DNA of 64,000 nt from Ianthella basta. Taxonomy: Eukaryota > Porifera > Demospongiae > Verongiida > Ianthellidae. A program made the position numbers and the translations under genes. Location: positions 6,223,806-6,287,805 of the forward strand of contig OZ025875.1 of assembly GCA_964019415.1 (NCBI GenBank), read 5' to 3'. Below are positions 21,346 to 30,767 of the stretch, piece after piece. The stretch's first letter is position 1. Each line of letters starts with the position of its first letter. The notes beneath the pieces were generated by a model. It ran no database searches, had not been told where the DNA came from, and was given only the letters and a program-made list of their open reading frames with translations.

Positions 21346-22293
21346 TGAGAGCTTCCGCGACATCAGTCATCAGAGCCTTGACTTACTCCTACTGCATACT
21401 GCTCATACAGCCGTCGCTGCGTCCAGTACAGTGACATTTAGGATCTGACTGGCTACAAGTACGGCCAATACGTTAGTTAGCTAGCTCGCTAGATTAATTG
21501 TTACCAAAGTTTATAAAACTCATGGGATGTGATAGCTAGCTAGCTACCAGGTGGATTAGAGGAGTTCAACTCCTCCGAAGTGTTGCTCCGCGCGGTACAG
21601 ACTTTAGCTATTCAGACAACTATCAACGCATTCTTAAGTTGCTTGCATTCAATACTCAGCTAACTAGCTAGCTAGCTAGCTACTGGCCAATGCATGGAGG
21701 GCTTGCCAAATTGTCCAAGCTGTGTGCATTTTAACCACAGATTGAGCCATATACATAAGCACACGTGCAGTACCTCATGATCACAAGTTTATATTATTAT
21801 GTTCATGCAACATAATTGCACAATTCTCATTAGCTATACAGATAAGTTAGTGTCACAAGAAGCTCATCCTCACTGATATGAGGTTCGATCATGGCTTCAA
21901 CCTTCAGCACGCTGTGCACATAACAGCCACATGGATGGACTACATTTATAACTGTATAATTATGCTCAGTTTTATAGCGCTATAAGACTAGTTTCTCCCT
22001 TGTAGCCGTACGTCATAATAGCCATATAGCTCTAGCTACTTGCCAGGACCTTGGCACAATGTGTTCTCCATGCACGCATGCTTAAAGCCAGATCAGTTAC
22101 AATTGCAGAATATACAAGATGTTACCAACAGTCATCGTGATAGGTAATATTTAGATGCAATTAAATGCAAACCATACTGTTTGTGTAAATTTGTAGCATG
22201 CAGCACCAGTTTGCAGACAAATGGGCAGTGCATGAAACACACAGTACACTATACTTACAGCATAAACTGTCGTCAGCCATTTCTATGTACAAC
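21346..22293. other. Intergenic between UGTs
   Basis: TAGC runs and a decayed copy of the 17500-18400 spacer. No gene or clear element seen. Confidence 0.4.
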
Positions 22294-23874
22294 TCAATCC
22301 TTCTTTGCTTTCACTGTTGAATGCTGTCTGGAGCACACTCTTCTGCCCACACAGCGAGTGCACTTGTACAGAGTGAAGACCACCAACACCAGCACACCTG
22401 CAATGACAGCATACACATCCAGGTTGTAGTACTGGACAGTGCTCCACTGGTGCTTGGCCCAGAAGGGAACAAGATGGTCGTAGCCTACTTTGTGATAGTG
22501 TTCAATGAGGTCTGCAGCACGCTCCACTCCACCTGCCTCCTTGAAGATGATGTTCAGTTTGCGGATTGTCTCCCTGTAGGACCCTCTCTCTATCTCCTTG
22601 ATGCTGCGCTGGAGAAGATCGCTGGTAATGTTCCCTGCACCATATAGACACACTCCCAGGCCTTGATTGTGTACACGAGCACAGTTTCCAAATTGGTCCA
22701 AAGCAATTGGAGACCCAATAATTGGTACACCAGCCACTAGGGCTTCATTCACACCGCCTATACCACAGTGTAAGATGGCTACAGATATGGATGGATGGTG
22801 AAGTACTGTAGCTTGTGGCAGCCAACTGGATATGAAGATACTTCCATTGTGGAGCAATGTCTGATCTACGTCATCAAAAACATGACGGTTGCTATCCTTC
22901 ATAGTCCAAAGAATGTCATAGTTGCTTTGAACCGCTGCATCCACCACAGATATGGCTAGTTGCTTGGAAGCAGCGAACATACTTCCCATGCTAACATACA
23001 GTACACTTCTTGGAGCGTGCCTGTCCAGCCACATATGTAGATCATCTTGAATAACTTGTTCATTCCTTGATACAATTGGTCCTACAAAATGCATCATTGG
23101 ATAGAAAGGATGCGGGTAGTCAAATCCAAATCCCAAACCTACAATTTCCGGGTTGTACACACCTGCAGGAGTGTACATTGGCAGATAGTTCTTGTAGCGA
23201 TAACCAAATGTGTTTACAATGGCTCCTATAAGCATTGGGGCTGCTATGAACATAAGACGGTTCTTCAGTGAAGGGTCTGGTCCTTCTTTGCTTTGCGGAA
23301 TAGGATAGTACCAAGATGGGAGCGTGGCGAATGAGAAAGACACACTCTGAGAAAACATGATGACTGTAACGTTTGTGTTCCTGTTGAGCCAGTGGGCAAC
23401 TGCAGGGAAGAACATGTCCAGCACGACCACATCTGTGTTGACCAAGTGTTCCGTGGCCAGAGCTTCAATCATAATATCCTGACTTTCCACAAACATGGGC
23501 AAGACATTGTTTAGAAAGAATAAAATTCCAGGGTCACTTCCATTTATTAACTTCGCAGGGTCTAAATCTTTCGCTTTTGCAACTTTGTAGATAGAGAGTG
23601 GTAACTTTCTTTCTGCGCACATGTCCGATAATTTCTTCCAAGCACCCATCTGCACCTCCACTACGGATACATTGTGGCCCCGATCCCTCAGGGTTTCGCC
23701 TAGAGCAAGGAGGGGAAGAGCGTGCCCAGGTGCATCCTCGGTGGCCACCACGATAGATAGCGGACGAACCCCTTCGCTCTCTTCAAGTGCTGTATGACTA
23801 ATTACGGCAGGAACTGTAATTGAAGCCATTGTCGCAATGTAGCTGAGCAGGAGCGCCGTCCGTGTAATCTTCAT
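22294..23874 (-). CDS. UDP-glycosyltransferase, complete, single exon
   Basis: 526 residues from the ATG at 23874 (MKITRTALLLSYIATMAS). The frame stays open 11 codons further to a TTG, which I reject because the ATG matches the start of the sister genes. Signal peptide to about residue 25; His in EDAPGHALPLLALGE; acceptor-domain core VVVLDMFFPAVAHWLN. Signature intact (WLPQATVLHHP, HCGIGG, ALDQF). Membrane span YAVIAGVLVLVVFTLY, tail KAKKD with lysines at -3 and -5. It shares the VCLYGAG variant with the gene at 10425. It is the last array member; the upstream promoter module of the other genes is not visible here. Confidence 0.95.
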   Translation of the reverse strand: MKITRTALLLSYIATMASITVPAVISHTALEESEGVRPLSIVVATEDAPGHALPLLALGETLRDRGHNVSVVEVQMGAWKKLSDMCAERKLPLSIYKVAKAKDLDPAKLINGSDPGILFFLNNVLPMFVESQDIMIEALATEHLVNTDVVVLDMFFPAVAHWLNRNTNVTVIMFSQSVSFSFATLPSWYYPIPQSKEGPDPSLKNRLMFIAAPMLIGAIVNTFGYRYKNYLPMYTPAGVYNPEIVGLGFGFDYPHPFYPMMHFVGPIVSRNEQVIQDDLHMWLDRHAPRSVLYVSMGSMFAASKQLAISVVDAAVQSNYDILWTMKDSNRHVFDDVDQTLLHNGSIFISSWLPQATVLHHPSISVAILHCGIGGVNEALVAGVPIIGSPIALDQFGNCARVHNQGLGVCLYGAGNITSDLLQRSIKEIERGSYRETIRKLNIIFKEAGGVERAADLIEHYHKVGYDHLVPFWAKHQWSTVQYYNLDVYAVIAGVLVLVVFTLYKCTRCVGRRVCSRQHSTVKAKKD

Positions 23875-24779
23875 AGTCTCTGTAGCTAACCTAAAGCTGA
23901 GCTGCAAGCTTTAGTAGTTTGCCATAAAACTGGCATATATACAGCGAATTAAAAACTAGCAGCTGCTACTACTTGGAACTGAATAAAAGGTCTCAAAGGC
24001 ATTTTGGGGCGGTGTTTTGGGGGCGGCGCAAATGGGTCTGGCACTAACTCTCGATGCCAGCACAATCTGGAATGGAACCGGTGTAACAGGATCTCAGTTC
24101 CCCCCGGATATCAGTTCCCCCCCGGAACTGGAATCCTAGGACTGGAGGTCCCCTCTAGGATTCCAGTTCCCCCTTGCGAAACCGTGTCTGCGGAACTCCT
24201 GTCCTAGTACGAGAGTTCCGCTTAAGAAGTCAGGTGGTGCTGAGAACGTAGCGGTGTTTCAGATGTGCGCAAACCTACGTACAGCTACCTCAACGACCGG
24301 TGTCACGGTTTATTCCATCCCCCCAGTTTTGTATCCCCCCGGGTAAAATAAACTAGGATACTTTATCCCCCGACTTCGAATTTCTGAGTATTTCTTAACT
24401 CTTTTTGGTGTGTTTCACCTCGAGGGGTTGTTCTGACAGCCATCAACCCTGCTTTGACAAGCAGTAGCTAAGATTCAGACCGTTTCATGCCCCTCACATG
24501 CTCAGGCTGTAGCGTCGATGTACCTGCACATCGATGTCCACCAGTTTGCGAAACTGCACGCTGTACTGCTACTCAAACACTTCTGCTCGTTGTAGTAGTG
24601 CCCTATTGACATTCTTCGAGAACCCAGAGGATTATACAAGCATCCCAGCCATGGTAGAAGGACAAAAACCTCACCGCGGTCGTCAGTTAACAAGATCAAT
24701 GTAGTCTTCTGCAAGGACTGCGAAGGAAGTGCAGGGTTCGCAGATATCATCACCTAACAGTCTCTTCTGGTAGTGGTAG
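23875..24779. other. Intergenic with C-rich repeated motif
   Basis: Between about 24060 and 24380 a motif of the form GTTCCCCCC with CCTAGGATTCCAG recurs several times in both orientations. Related clusters lie at 27569-27735 and 30585-30720. No gene seen. Confidence 0.45.
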
Positions 24780-24860
24780 TCTCGCGTAGCCAGACCGCCA
24801 TCTTTGCTCAGACCCCGCCTTCGCAAAAGACGGTCTGGGAGCTTACGCCGCTTTTTTTTC
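24778..24860. mobile_element. Decayed MITE-like inverted repeat
   Basis: TAGTCTCGCGTAGCCAGACCG with an imperfect inverted partner around AAGACGGTCTGGGAGCTTACGC. It resembles the TAGTCTCG-ended family but is diverged and has no visible target duplication. Confidence 0.4.
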
Positions 24861-25062
24861 CTGACAGGAGTCCGAGGAAGTTGGGACCGACGATTATTCA
24901 TGATTCCCTTATAAGGCAGGAAGGCGGCGCTAACACCTTGCGCTGCGGTCGCTGGCTCCCAGGTGTTAAGCCTGCACGTGACCTCACTGTGTACACAAAC
25001 ACGCAATGATTAGGAAGTGATCAGGGCACGCTGCAAACAAACACGCACGCACAGTTCACGTT

Positions 25063-25302
25063 AGTTGGCAGGCTACAAGCGTAGATTGCTATCTGCCGCC
25101 GGCCTAATGCATTCCTAATGCTATCTCTCATCCTCTTCCTCTGCAGCTGACTGTCCAGAACACAGAACAGCAAAGACACATGCAGTTGGGTTCTTTTACA
25201 GCTTGCTGTTCTGTGTTGTGGACACTCAGCTGCAAAGGTAGAGGATGAGAGATAGCATTAGGCCGGCGGCAGATAGCAATCTACGCTTGTAGCCTGCCAA
25301 CT
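25063..25302. repeat. 240-bp hairpin (long inverted repeat)
   Basis: Arms of about 95-105 bp starting AGTTGGCAGGCTACAAGCG and ending CGCTTGTAGCCTGCCAACT, around a short centre. One arm carries an extra 11 bp that duplicates CTAATGC. Probably a fold-back element; no coding content. Confidence 0.75.
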
Positions 25303-26880
25303 GTGTGCCAACTGCTATATGTACAGTTTGAGATAGAGAGAAGATCTTGAAATGTAGGAGTGCATCAACTAAAGTAAACTTACTTAAAGTAGACGGCAGC
25401 TGCAAGCTAGCGCACTTGTTATTGTGAATGGTCGTTATCACCATATTCAGCTGACCATGGCTCTGCACTGACTGAAAATCATAATTCATGCATGCAGTAA
25501 TTATTGCATGGTAGATTTTCATTGTCCCAAATAAGCCACCAATTTTGGTAGTAATAATCCACCACCCGTGTATAATGATGGTCTATTACCACCATGCTTG
25601 GTGGTTCATTGCCACCAAAGGTGGTGGTAACAGTACACCAGTAAATAGCCATGCAATCCAGCTTGGTCTAATTCCAGTTTCAATCAGGTTCAATACAAAA
25701 TACAGAAAATGGCTGTAAAATCACACTATTCACAACTGTATTATATGTACAAACTGCATGTACATACATACATACATACATGAATCGGCCTATTACAGCA
25801 CCGGAGTTAGAAAGTAAGAAGCTAAAATGTGTGCAAGTTAATGAAAGAGTTCCAGATGGATACTGGCCTATCAGTAGCTAGCTAAAATGATTCGTTTTCC
25901 AATAGGCCTGTTGGTGGTTACTCTTTCTTTCTGCTTTCTAACCACTCTCGACTGGCACTGATGAAGCTGTGCGACACTCAGGGGCGTCACCCACCTGAGC
26001 CAGGATCTCTTTCACTGTGGCACGCGATTGAAGGCGTCTACACAGTGTCTCCACTGCCCACACGTAGCCGCCGCAGCTGATGCCACTGCAGAAACATCGC
26101 GCGGTTCGCCAATGGCTGTGGAGAAGTTAGGAGAGCCTTCTATGAGGAGGATGGTTGGATGTTTGGCGTGGCGGCCCATAGAAGACGATTGTGTAGTCCC
26201 CAGAGATGCTCGATGGTCTGCGTCGTTCGGAAGTGGTACTCGCTGCTGACGAGGAACCTCAGCATTGTTACTGTGGGTTCTGTTCTAGTTGGAAAGGTCG
26301 TCGAGCAGTGAAAAAGTGTGCCACTTCCATGCTGATGTCTGCTTGGGTGAGCGCCCTCTGACACCACGTGGTCTCTAAGCTGCCATCTTGATGACGTCAC
26401 CTATATCGTATGTACATGCACCTATATATAGGTGCATGTACATACATACTTCAGAATCAAACACAAAAATGGGGAACACACATTCCACCTGGCAGACACA
26501 TGCACAGCTGCATATAGCTGTTGACTTGGTTGGTCCAGATAGCAAGTTTATCCGCCTCACAATGCAGTGTGCCAGGAGAACAATCTAGCTGATTCTCTCC
26601 GGCCCATTGCCACAAGCTTCAGGCACTAGACGCTGCATGCAGACCATACAGTACAGATGGTAGACCATGAAATATCACATTTACTTATGTAAAGGACAAA
26701 GCTACTCGGGCATGTATGTACTGCAGTCTCTGCTGCAAAATGTGGAGTGCAAGAAGGAACACAAGCCATGCAGCTAGCTATAAAGTATAGCTATACTTGC
26801 ATGAGCACACAACTTAAGGATAACAGCATGTGAAGAGAAGCTGCAAATTACAACAGGCCACAAGCAGCCATCAGTCTTGA
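25303..26880. other. Intergenic with short repeats
   Basis: CCACC/GGTGG self-complementary stretch near 25540-25630, (CATA)n near 25760, and a perfect 38-bp palindrome at 26408-26445. The stretch 25980-26380 is GC-rich with open frames on both strands but no recognisable protein. Confidence 0.4.
26408..26445. repeat. Perfect 38-bp palindrome
   Basis: GTATGTACATGCACCTATA followed directly by its exact reverse complement, with no loop. Confidence 0.95.
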
Positions 26881-26899
26881 CTTAAACTCCAGTGCAATC

Positions 26900-26985
26900 T
26901 GCAGTTTGGCACCAGGTTGGCAATGGATATCATTGGACCATTTACAAGAAGTAAACACGGGAATCTGCAAGTAGATACAAGGCAA
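26900..26985 (+). mobile_element. Ty3/gypsy integrase relic
   Basis: Translation LAMDIIGPFTRSKHGN matches the start of the integrase catalytic core of gypsy-type LTR retrotransposons, including the first acidic residue of the DDE triad. Frame and similarity are lost after a few codons; no LTRs were seen nearby. Confidence 0.65.
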
Positions 26986-27568
26986 GAAACTGATGTCACT
27001 GTGGCACAACATCTCCAGACACTCTATGAATTATATCTCACACATGCTAATACAGTGACCATACAATATGAGAGTGACAAAGCCTGGAGTATACAAGGTG
27101 GAAAACTAATTAAAATGGGAAACCACTAAAGACGACAGTAAACTTCTGCAGACTAAAGATGTACTATGAATGTAAAAACAAATTACCATGCTACTGACAT
27201 CTGCCAACACCACCGCCAAACCTTCATCCAATCCCAGCAAGTCTACCCTCCCCAAGACACCATCTGCCACCAAAACAGCCAAACCTTCATCCTCTCTCAG
27301 CTATAGCTAGCTAATAGCAACATTTTAAGCATATACTGCGACCAACTATTACTTAGCTACCTGTATAGTCCTGTAATGAGCAGAATTGCGATGCCCTAAA
27401 TATCTGGGACGCCTGTTTGCATGTGCATCGCTCGTATTAGAAGGCTGGAAGCCAATTCCCCAAGGATAAGAAACGGTAGTCATCATGGAGAGCCTACCAA
27501 GTAGGTAAGGCACTTGAATCCCAAAGTCGCCAGTCACTGTGGAAGAACACAACGACTCCCCTAGCAGC

Positions 27569-27735
27569 GCCTGACATGGGGGGGAACTGGTATCCTAGCG
27601 GGTGGAACCACGGTTCTAAGGGTCAAACCCAACAGGGGGGAACTCGAACCCTAAGGCCGAACCCATCTCCTAGGAGGCACGTTCGGGATGTTGTAAAACG
27701 CGGATCACACGGATCACGGATCAGGGGGCAGATCG
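27569..27735. repeat. C/G-rich repeat, inverted copy of 30585-30720
   Basis: The end CGGGATGTTGTAAAACGCGG is the reverse complement of the start of the 30.6-kb copy (GTGTTTTACAACATCCCGG). GGGGGGAACT...CCTAG motifs run through both. Confidence 0.6.
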
Positions 27736-27833
27736 CTCCAAATCACGAGGCTGTCACATGACAAGTAGACGCTCTGTCTCTGTAACTAGCATGTCGTCGT
27801 CCCGTCTTCGCTGACGTTCCTTCAGTTCCGCAG

Positions 27834-27990
27834 TGAAGGCAGCAGCGAGCAATGGAACCGTGCCTGAGGAAACCACGCCAACAGCTACGATTGACTATAC
27901 ACAATTGTGCGCTATGGTGTGTGTGTTTGCTCATATGGTTTACTATCTATGGTTTGCTGTGCGCGTGTGTATGCGTGCGTGCGTGTGTGT

Positions 27991-28057
<67 letters not shown>

Positions 28058-28189
28058 GCAGAAGCTGTGTGAGTATGCCAGAAGGGTGACAGATCTGCAG
28101 CCAACTGACAACAACAAAGCAGAAAACTTGGTTTCTGCTTTGGTTACAAGTCTAGTCATACTTGTGAACCACAAACCACTGGGAAAGTA
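27834..28189 (+). CDS. Candidate two-exon gene fragment, unidentified
   Basis: A possible exon 27834-27916 follows an acceptor (TTCCGCAG) and encodes AAASNGTVPEETTP and IDYTQLCAM before a GT donor. A second, after acceptor TTTGGCAG, starts at 28062 with KLCEYARRVTDLQPTDNN, continues ENLVSALVTSLVILVNH, and reaches a TAA at 28187-28189. The join is in frame (phase 0). The intron between is a (GT)n tract, so read-through frames full of CV pairs are artefacts. If GTAAGG at 28187 is used as a donor, further exons would follow. I do not recognise the protein. The composition looks like real coding sequence, but the 5' end is missing. Confidence 0.35.
27963..28054. repeat. (GT)n microsatellite
   Basis: About 90 bp of GT repeat inside the putative intron of the candidate gene. 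Confidence 0.95.
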
Positions 28190-28551
28190 AGGAACTTGTG
28201 TATTTCTCTGTTAGGTGCTAGCGCACATTCCAGTGTTTAACACTGGCAGTGCAATGTATGCTAGTCACCTAGACATTACCAAGTGTAGGTGGGAAATTCT
28301 ACGGCCAGGAGCACAGGATGGATACTCTGATGCCGTCACTCAAGGCTGTACCCCACCTCTCTCATCTCATGGGTCTTGCAAGCCCATAGATGAGTACCCC
28401 TACTGCACCGAGGGGGCCATGCGACTGGGGTGATAAGGCTGGTGTCTCTGCAGCCAACAGCACCACCGGTGTTGTTGCCACCTGCTGGCTCACCCCATTC
28501 ATGGGGTCCACTTAGCCGAGTCTTGGCTGTGGTATTACAAGTACAAATACA

Positions 28552-28572
28552 AGTGTGTGTGTGTGTGTGTGT

Positions 28573-28638
<66 letters not shown>
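28552..28638. repeat. (GT)n microsatellite
   Basis: About 85 bp of GT with one CT interruption. Confidence 0.95.
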
Positions 28639-28641
<3 letters not shown>

Positions 28642-28961
28642 CCGATGATCTGCGTAGCTAGCTACGGTGTGTTGGGCACAAGTTATTATGGCAATGTACT
28701 TCAGTGAACACACAGTACATTGTCGTTCATCCTCGACAGTGCATACATGCTACGAACAACACACAGAACAGCATTGAACAATATAATAATATGGTTGCTA
28801 AGTGTGTGGGTATGTAATAAAGTAAGTCCAAGCTCTTGTGAGATTAGAGCAGAGTACAAAGCATGCAGATTTGACAATAGCTTGTCATGTAGCACTTTGG
28901 GTATGATGAGCTGTGATAGATCAAAGTCAGGGAATCAAAGTTTGATGCAATTAGTACCAAC

Positions 28962-29396
28962 ATGGTAGTGTGCATTGATCCCTACTGTCGTCATACAGCC
29001 GGTTGCTTGGTTCAGTATTTTCAGCATTTGTCTAGTTTCAGGGTGGACAATGCAAAAGTCATACAGTGGTGTACATGGTTGGTAGCCAAGGCGGTACCCT
29101 GTGCATATCCTTATGTTGGGCATGAGCAACTTCAGCAAAATGATTGTGTTTTTGGTGATGTGAGTACAGGGGTGGATGTGGAGGGGCCAGCTACAGAGAG
29201 AGGCACTAGGTGCTCTGTAGGCAATGCTACCGGTAGAGTTTCACTTTGGCTCGGCAGTGGAGTATGTGATGCTGCTCACACTGCCTACCGAGCTCGAGAG
29301 GTCTATTATCTCCAGTTCATCACTGGGTACAGGATAGGTAGCATCACTTTCAGCTTTGTACGGATTGGACATAATCAATTGATAACAGGTGGATAG
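28962..29396 (+). CDS. Open frame of 144 codons, doubtful
   Basis: ATG-initiated frame, Cys-rich in its first part (CIDPYCRHTAGCLVQYF) and later GTRCSVGNATGRVSLWLG. I do not recognise a family, see no signal peptide and found no splice partners. Its length in AT-moderate DNA is mildly unusual, but chance is possible. Confidence 0.2.
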   Translation: MVVCIDPYCRHTAGCLVQYFQHLSSFRVDNAKVIQWCTWLVAKAVPCAYPYVGHEQLQQNDCVFGDVSTGVDVEGPATERGTRCSVGNATGRVSLWLGSGVCDAAHTAYRAREVYYLQFITGYRIGSITFSFVRIGHNQLITGG

Positions 29397-30037
29397 TGAC
29401 AATGCACTCACTGACAGCTTTTAGAAAAAAGTCATGCACTTCATGTGCTCATTAGCTATCCCTCTTTCTTCCACTCCTAAGGACTTTGAACATGTACAAA
29501 CAACCTCTCTCTCTCATGCACACACACAACATGCACATACACACAACACACGCACACACACACACACACAGCGTTATGACATGCACACATTCTATTGTAC
29601 ATGTACAATTGCATCTAATTATAATTGCAACTAAACATACACATGTGCAGAATGTGTACTGTCCTGAATAATATAGAGTGCACGTGCCAGGGTATATGGC
29701 ACTGCAACAGATTATTATGCATGACGTTATGACAGTTTATAATGTATGTGCACTGGTCAGGCAGTTACAAAATGTACACAAGTGCAAATGTGTGTTACAT
29801 ACATGCTGTTGTAAGCTTAAAATCATGGTTGCATGCATATGGCGCGCATGCAGCGATTAAAGAGGTATTATGGCAATTATACAGTACTATATAAGGACAG
29901 CTGCAGTGGTGCCACCATCACCGCTCCACAGCAGCAATTATACAGTAGCTACACCAACCTTGGGGAGGGGATTCTGTACTGACTACTAGTACAGCCCTGC
30001 TGCGGCAATTCGTCCAGCCATAGATCATATTCTACAC
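29397..30037. other. Intergenic
   Basis: A CA-rich stretch at about 29516-29575 and otherwise low-complexity TGCA/ACATG sequence. No gene seen. Confidence 0.4.
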
Positions 30038-30193
30038 TAGTCTCGTTCCCAGACCCACCTCCGCCGTTCCGCCAATTTTATTTAGATAGGGGGCGGTACA
30101 GAAACGGTATGGCAATGTTACCAGACCCTTCCTCCGCCCCCCTATCTAAATAAAATTGGCGGAACGGCGGAGGTAGGTCTGGGAACGAGACTA
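30038..30193. mobile_element. 156-bp MITE with 9-bp target duplication
   Basis: Terminal inverted repeats of about 59 bp (TAGTCTCGTTCCCAGACC to GGTCTGGGAACGAGACTA). Flanked by ATTCTACAC at 30029-30037 and 30194-30202. Same family as 2299-2388. Confidence 0.88.
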
Positions 30194-30202
30194 ATTCTAC
30201 AC

Positions 30203-30278
30203 TAGTCTCGTTCCCAGACCGCCCCCCTATCTAAATAAAATTGGCGGAACGGCGGAGGTAGGTCTGGGAACGAGACTA
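30203..30278. mobile_element. 76-bp MITE, deletion derivative, nested repeat flank
   Basis: Same ends as its neighbour but lacking most of the left arm and the centre. Flanked by ATTCTACAC at 30194-30202 and 30279-30287, so three copies of the 9-mer bracket two elements. Confidence 0.85.
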
Positions 30279-30584
30279 ATTCTACACTACGATTGCGTAG
30301 TATAGAATATCTATGGTCCAGCACAATCGAGCCACGAAAAGGCGATGCTTGCGGAAAGTCAAAAGCGTCCTCTAGCTCTTGTTTCACACTAATTGAGCTC
30401 CAGTCGGGCAAGAGGGCTCCACTGGTCGTCGTTCATCCTCGACGGTGCATACATGCTACGGGCGATACATACGAATGCGCCCAACTCGGCGATTATATAC
30501 ACAGTAACAGTTCTATAAGTGATTGCAGCTGAATGTCCTGGGAAGAACTAGCGCGTGACAGTCTTGTGACTTCCTCGTGATCCG

Positions 30585-30720
30585 CCCCTGATCCGTGTTT
30601 TACAACATCCCGGCACGTTACGGGGGGAACCGTAATCCTAGGAGCCCAGGTCCGCCGGAACCCGTATACTAGGATTGGGGTTCAGGGGGGAACTGAAATC
30701 CTGTTTCGCCGGAATTTGGT
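30585..30720. repeat. C/G-rich repeat upstream of the dehydrogenase
   Basis: Inverted copy of 27569-27735, with GGGGGGAACTGAAATCCTG and CCTAGGAGCCCAGG motifs. It ends about 50 bp before the start codon at 30768, so it lies in the likely promoter. Confidence 0.5.
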
Positions 30721-30767
30721 CACAACGCACTTTAACTTCATGAACATCAGACGAAAGACTCGCCTAG

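Noticed and set aside
26140-26400. Minus-strand 86-codon frame with FRTTQTIEHLWGL, considered as a PIF/Harbinger transposase start
   Set aside because: Similarity is only a vague impression over a few residues and no DDE blocks or inverted repeats support it.
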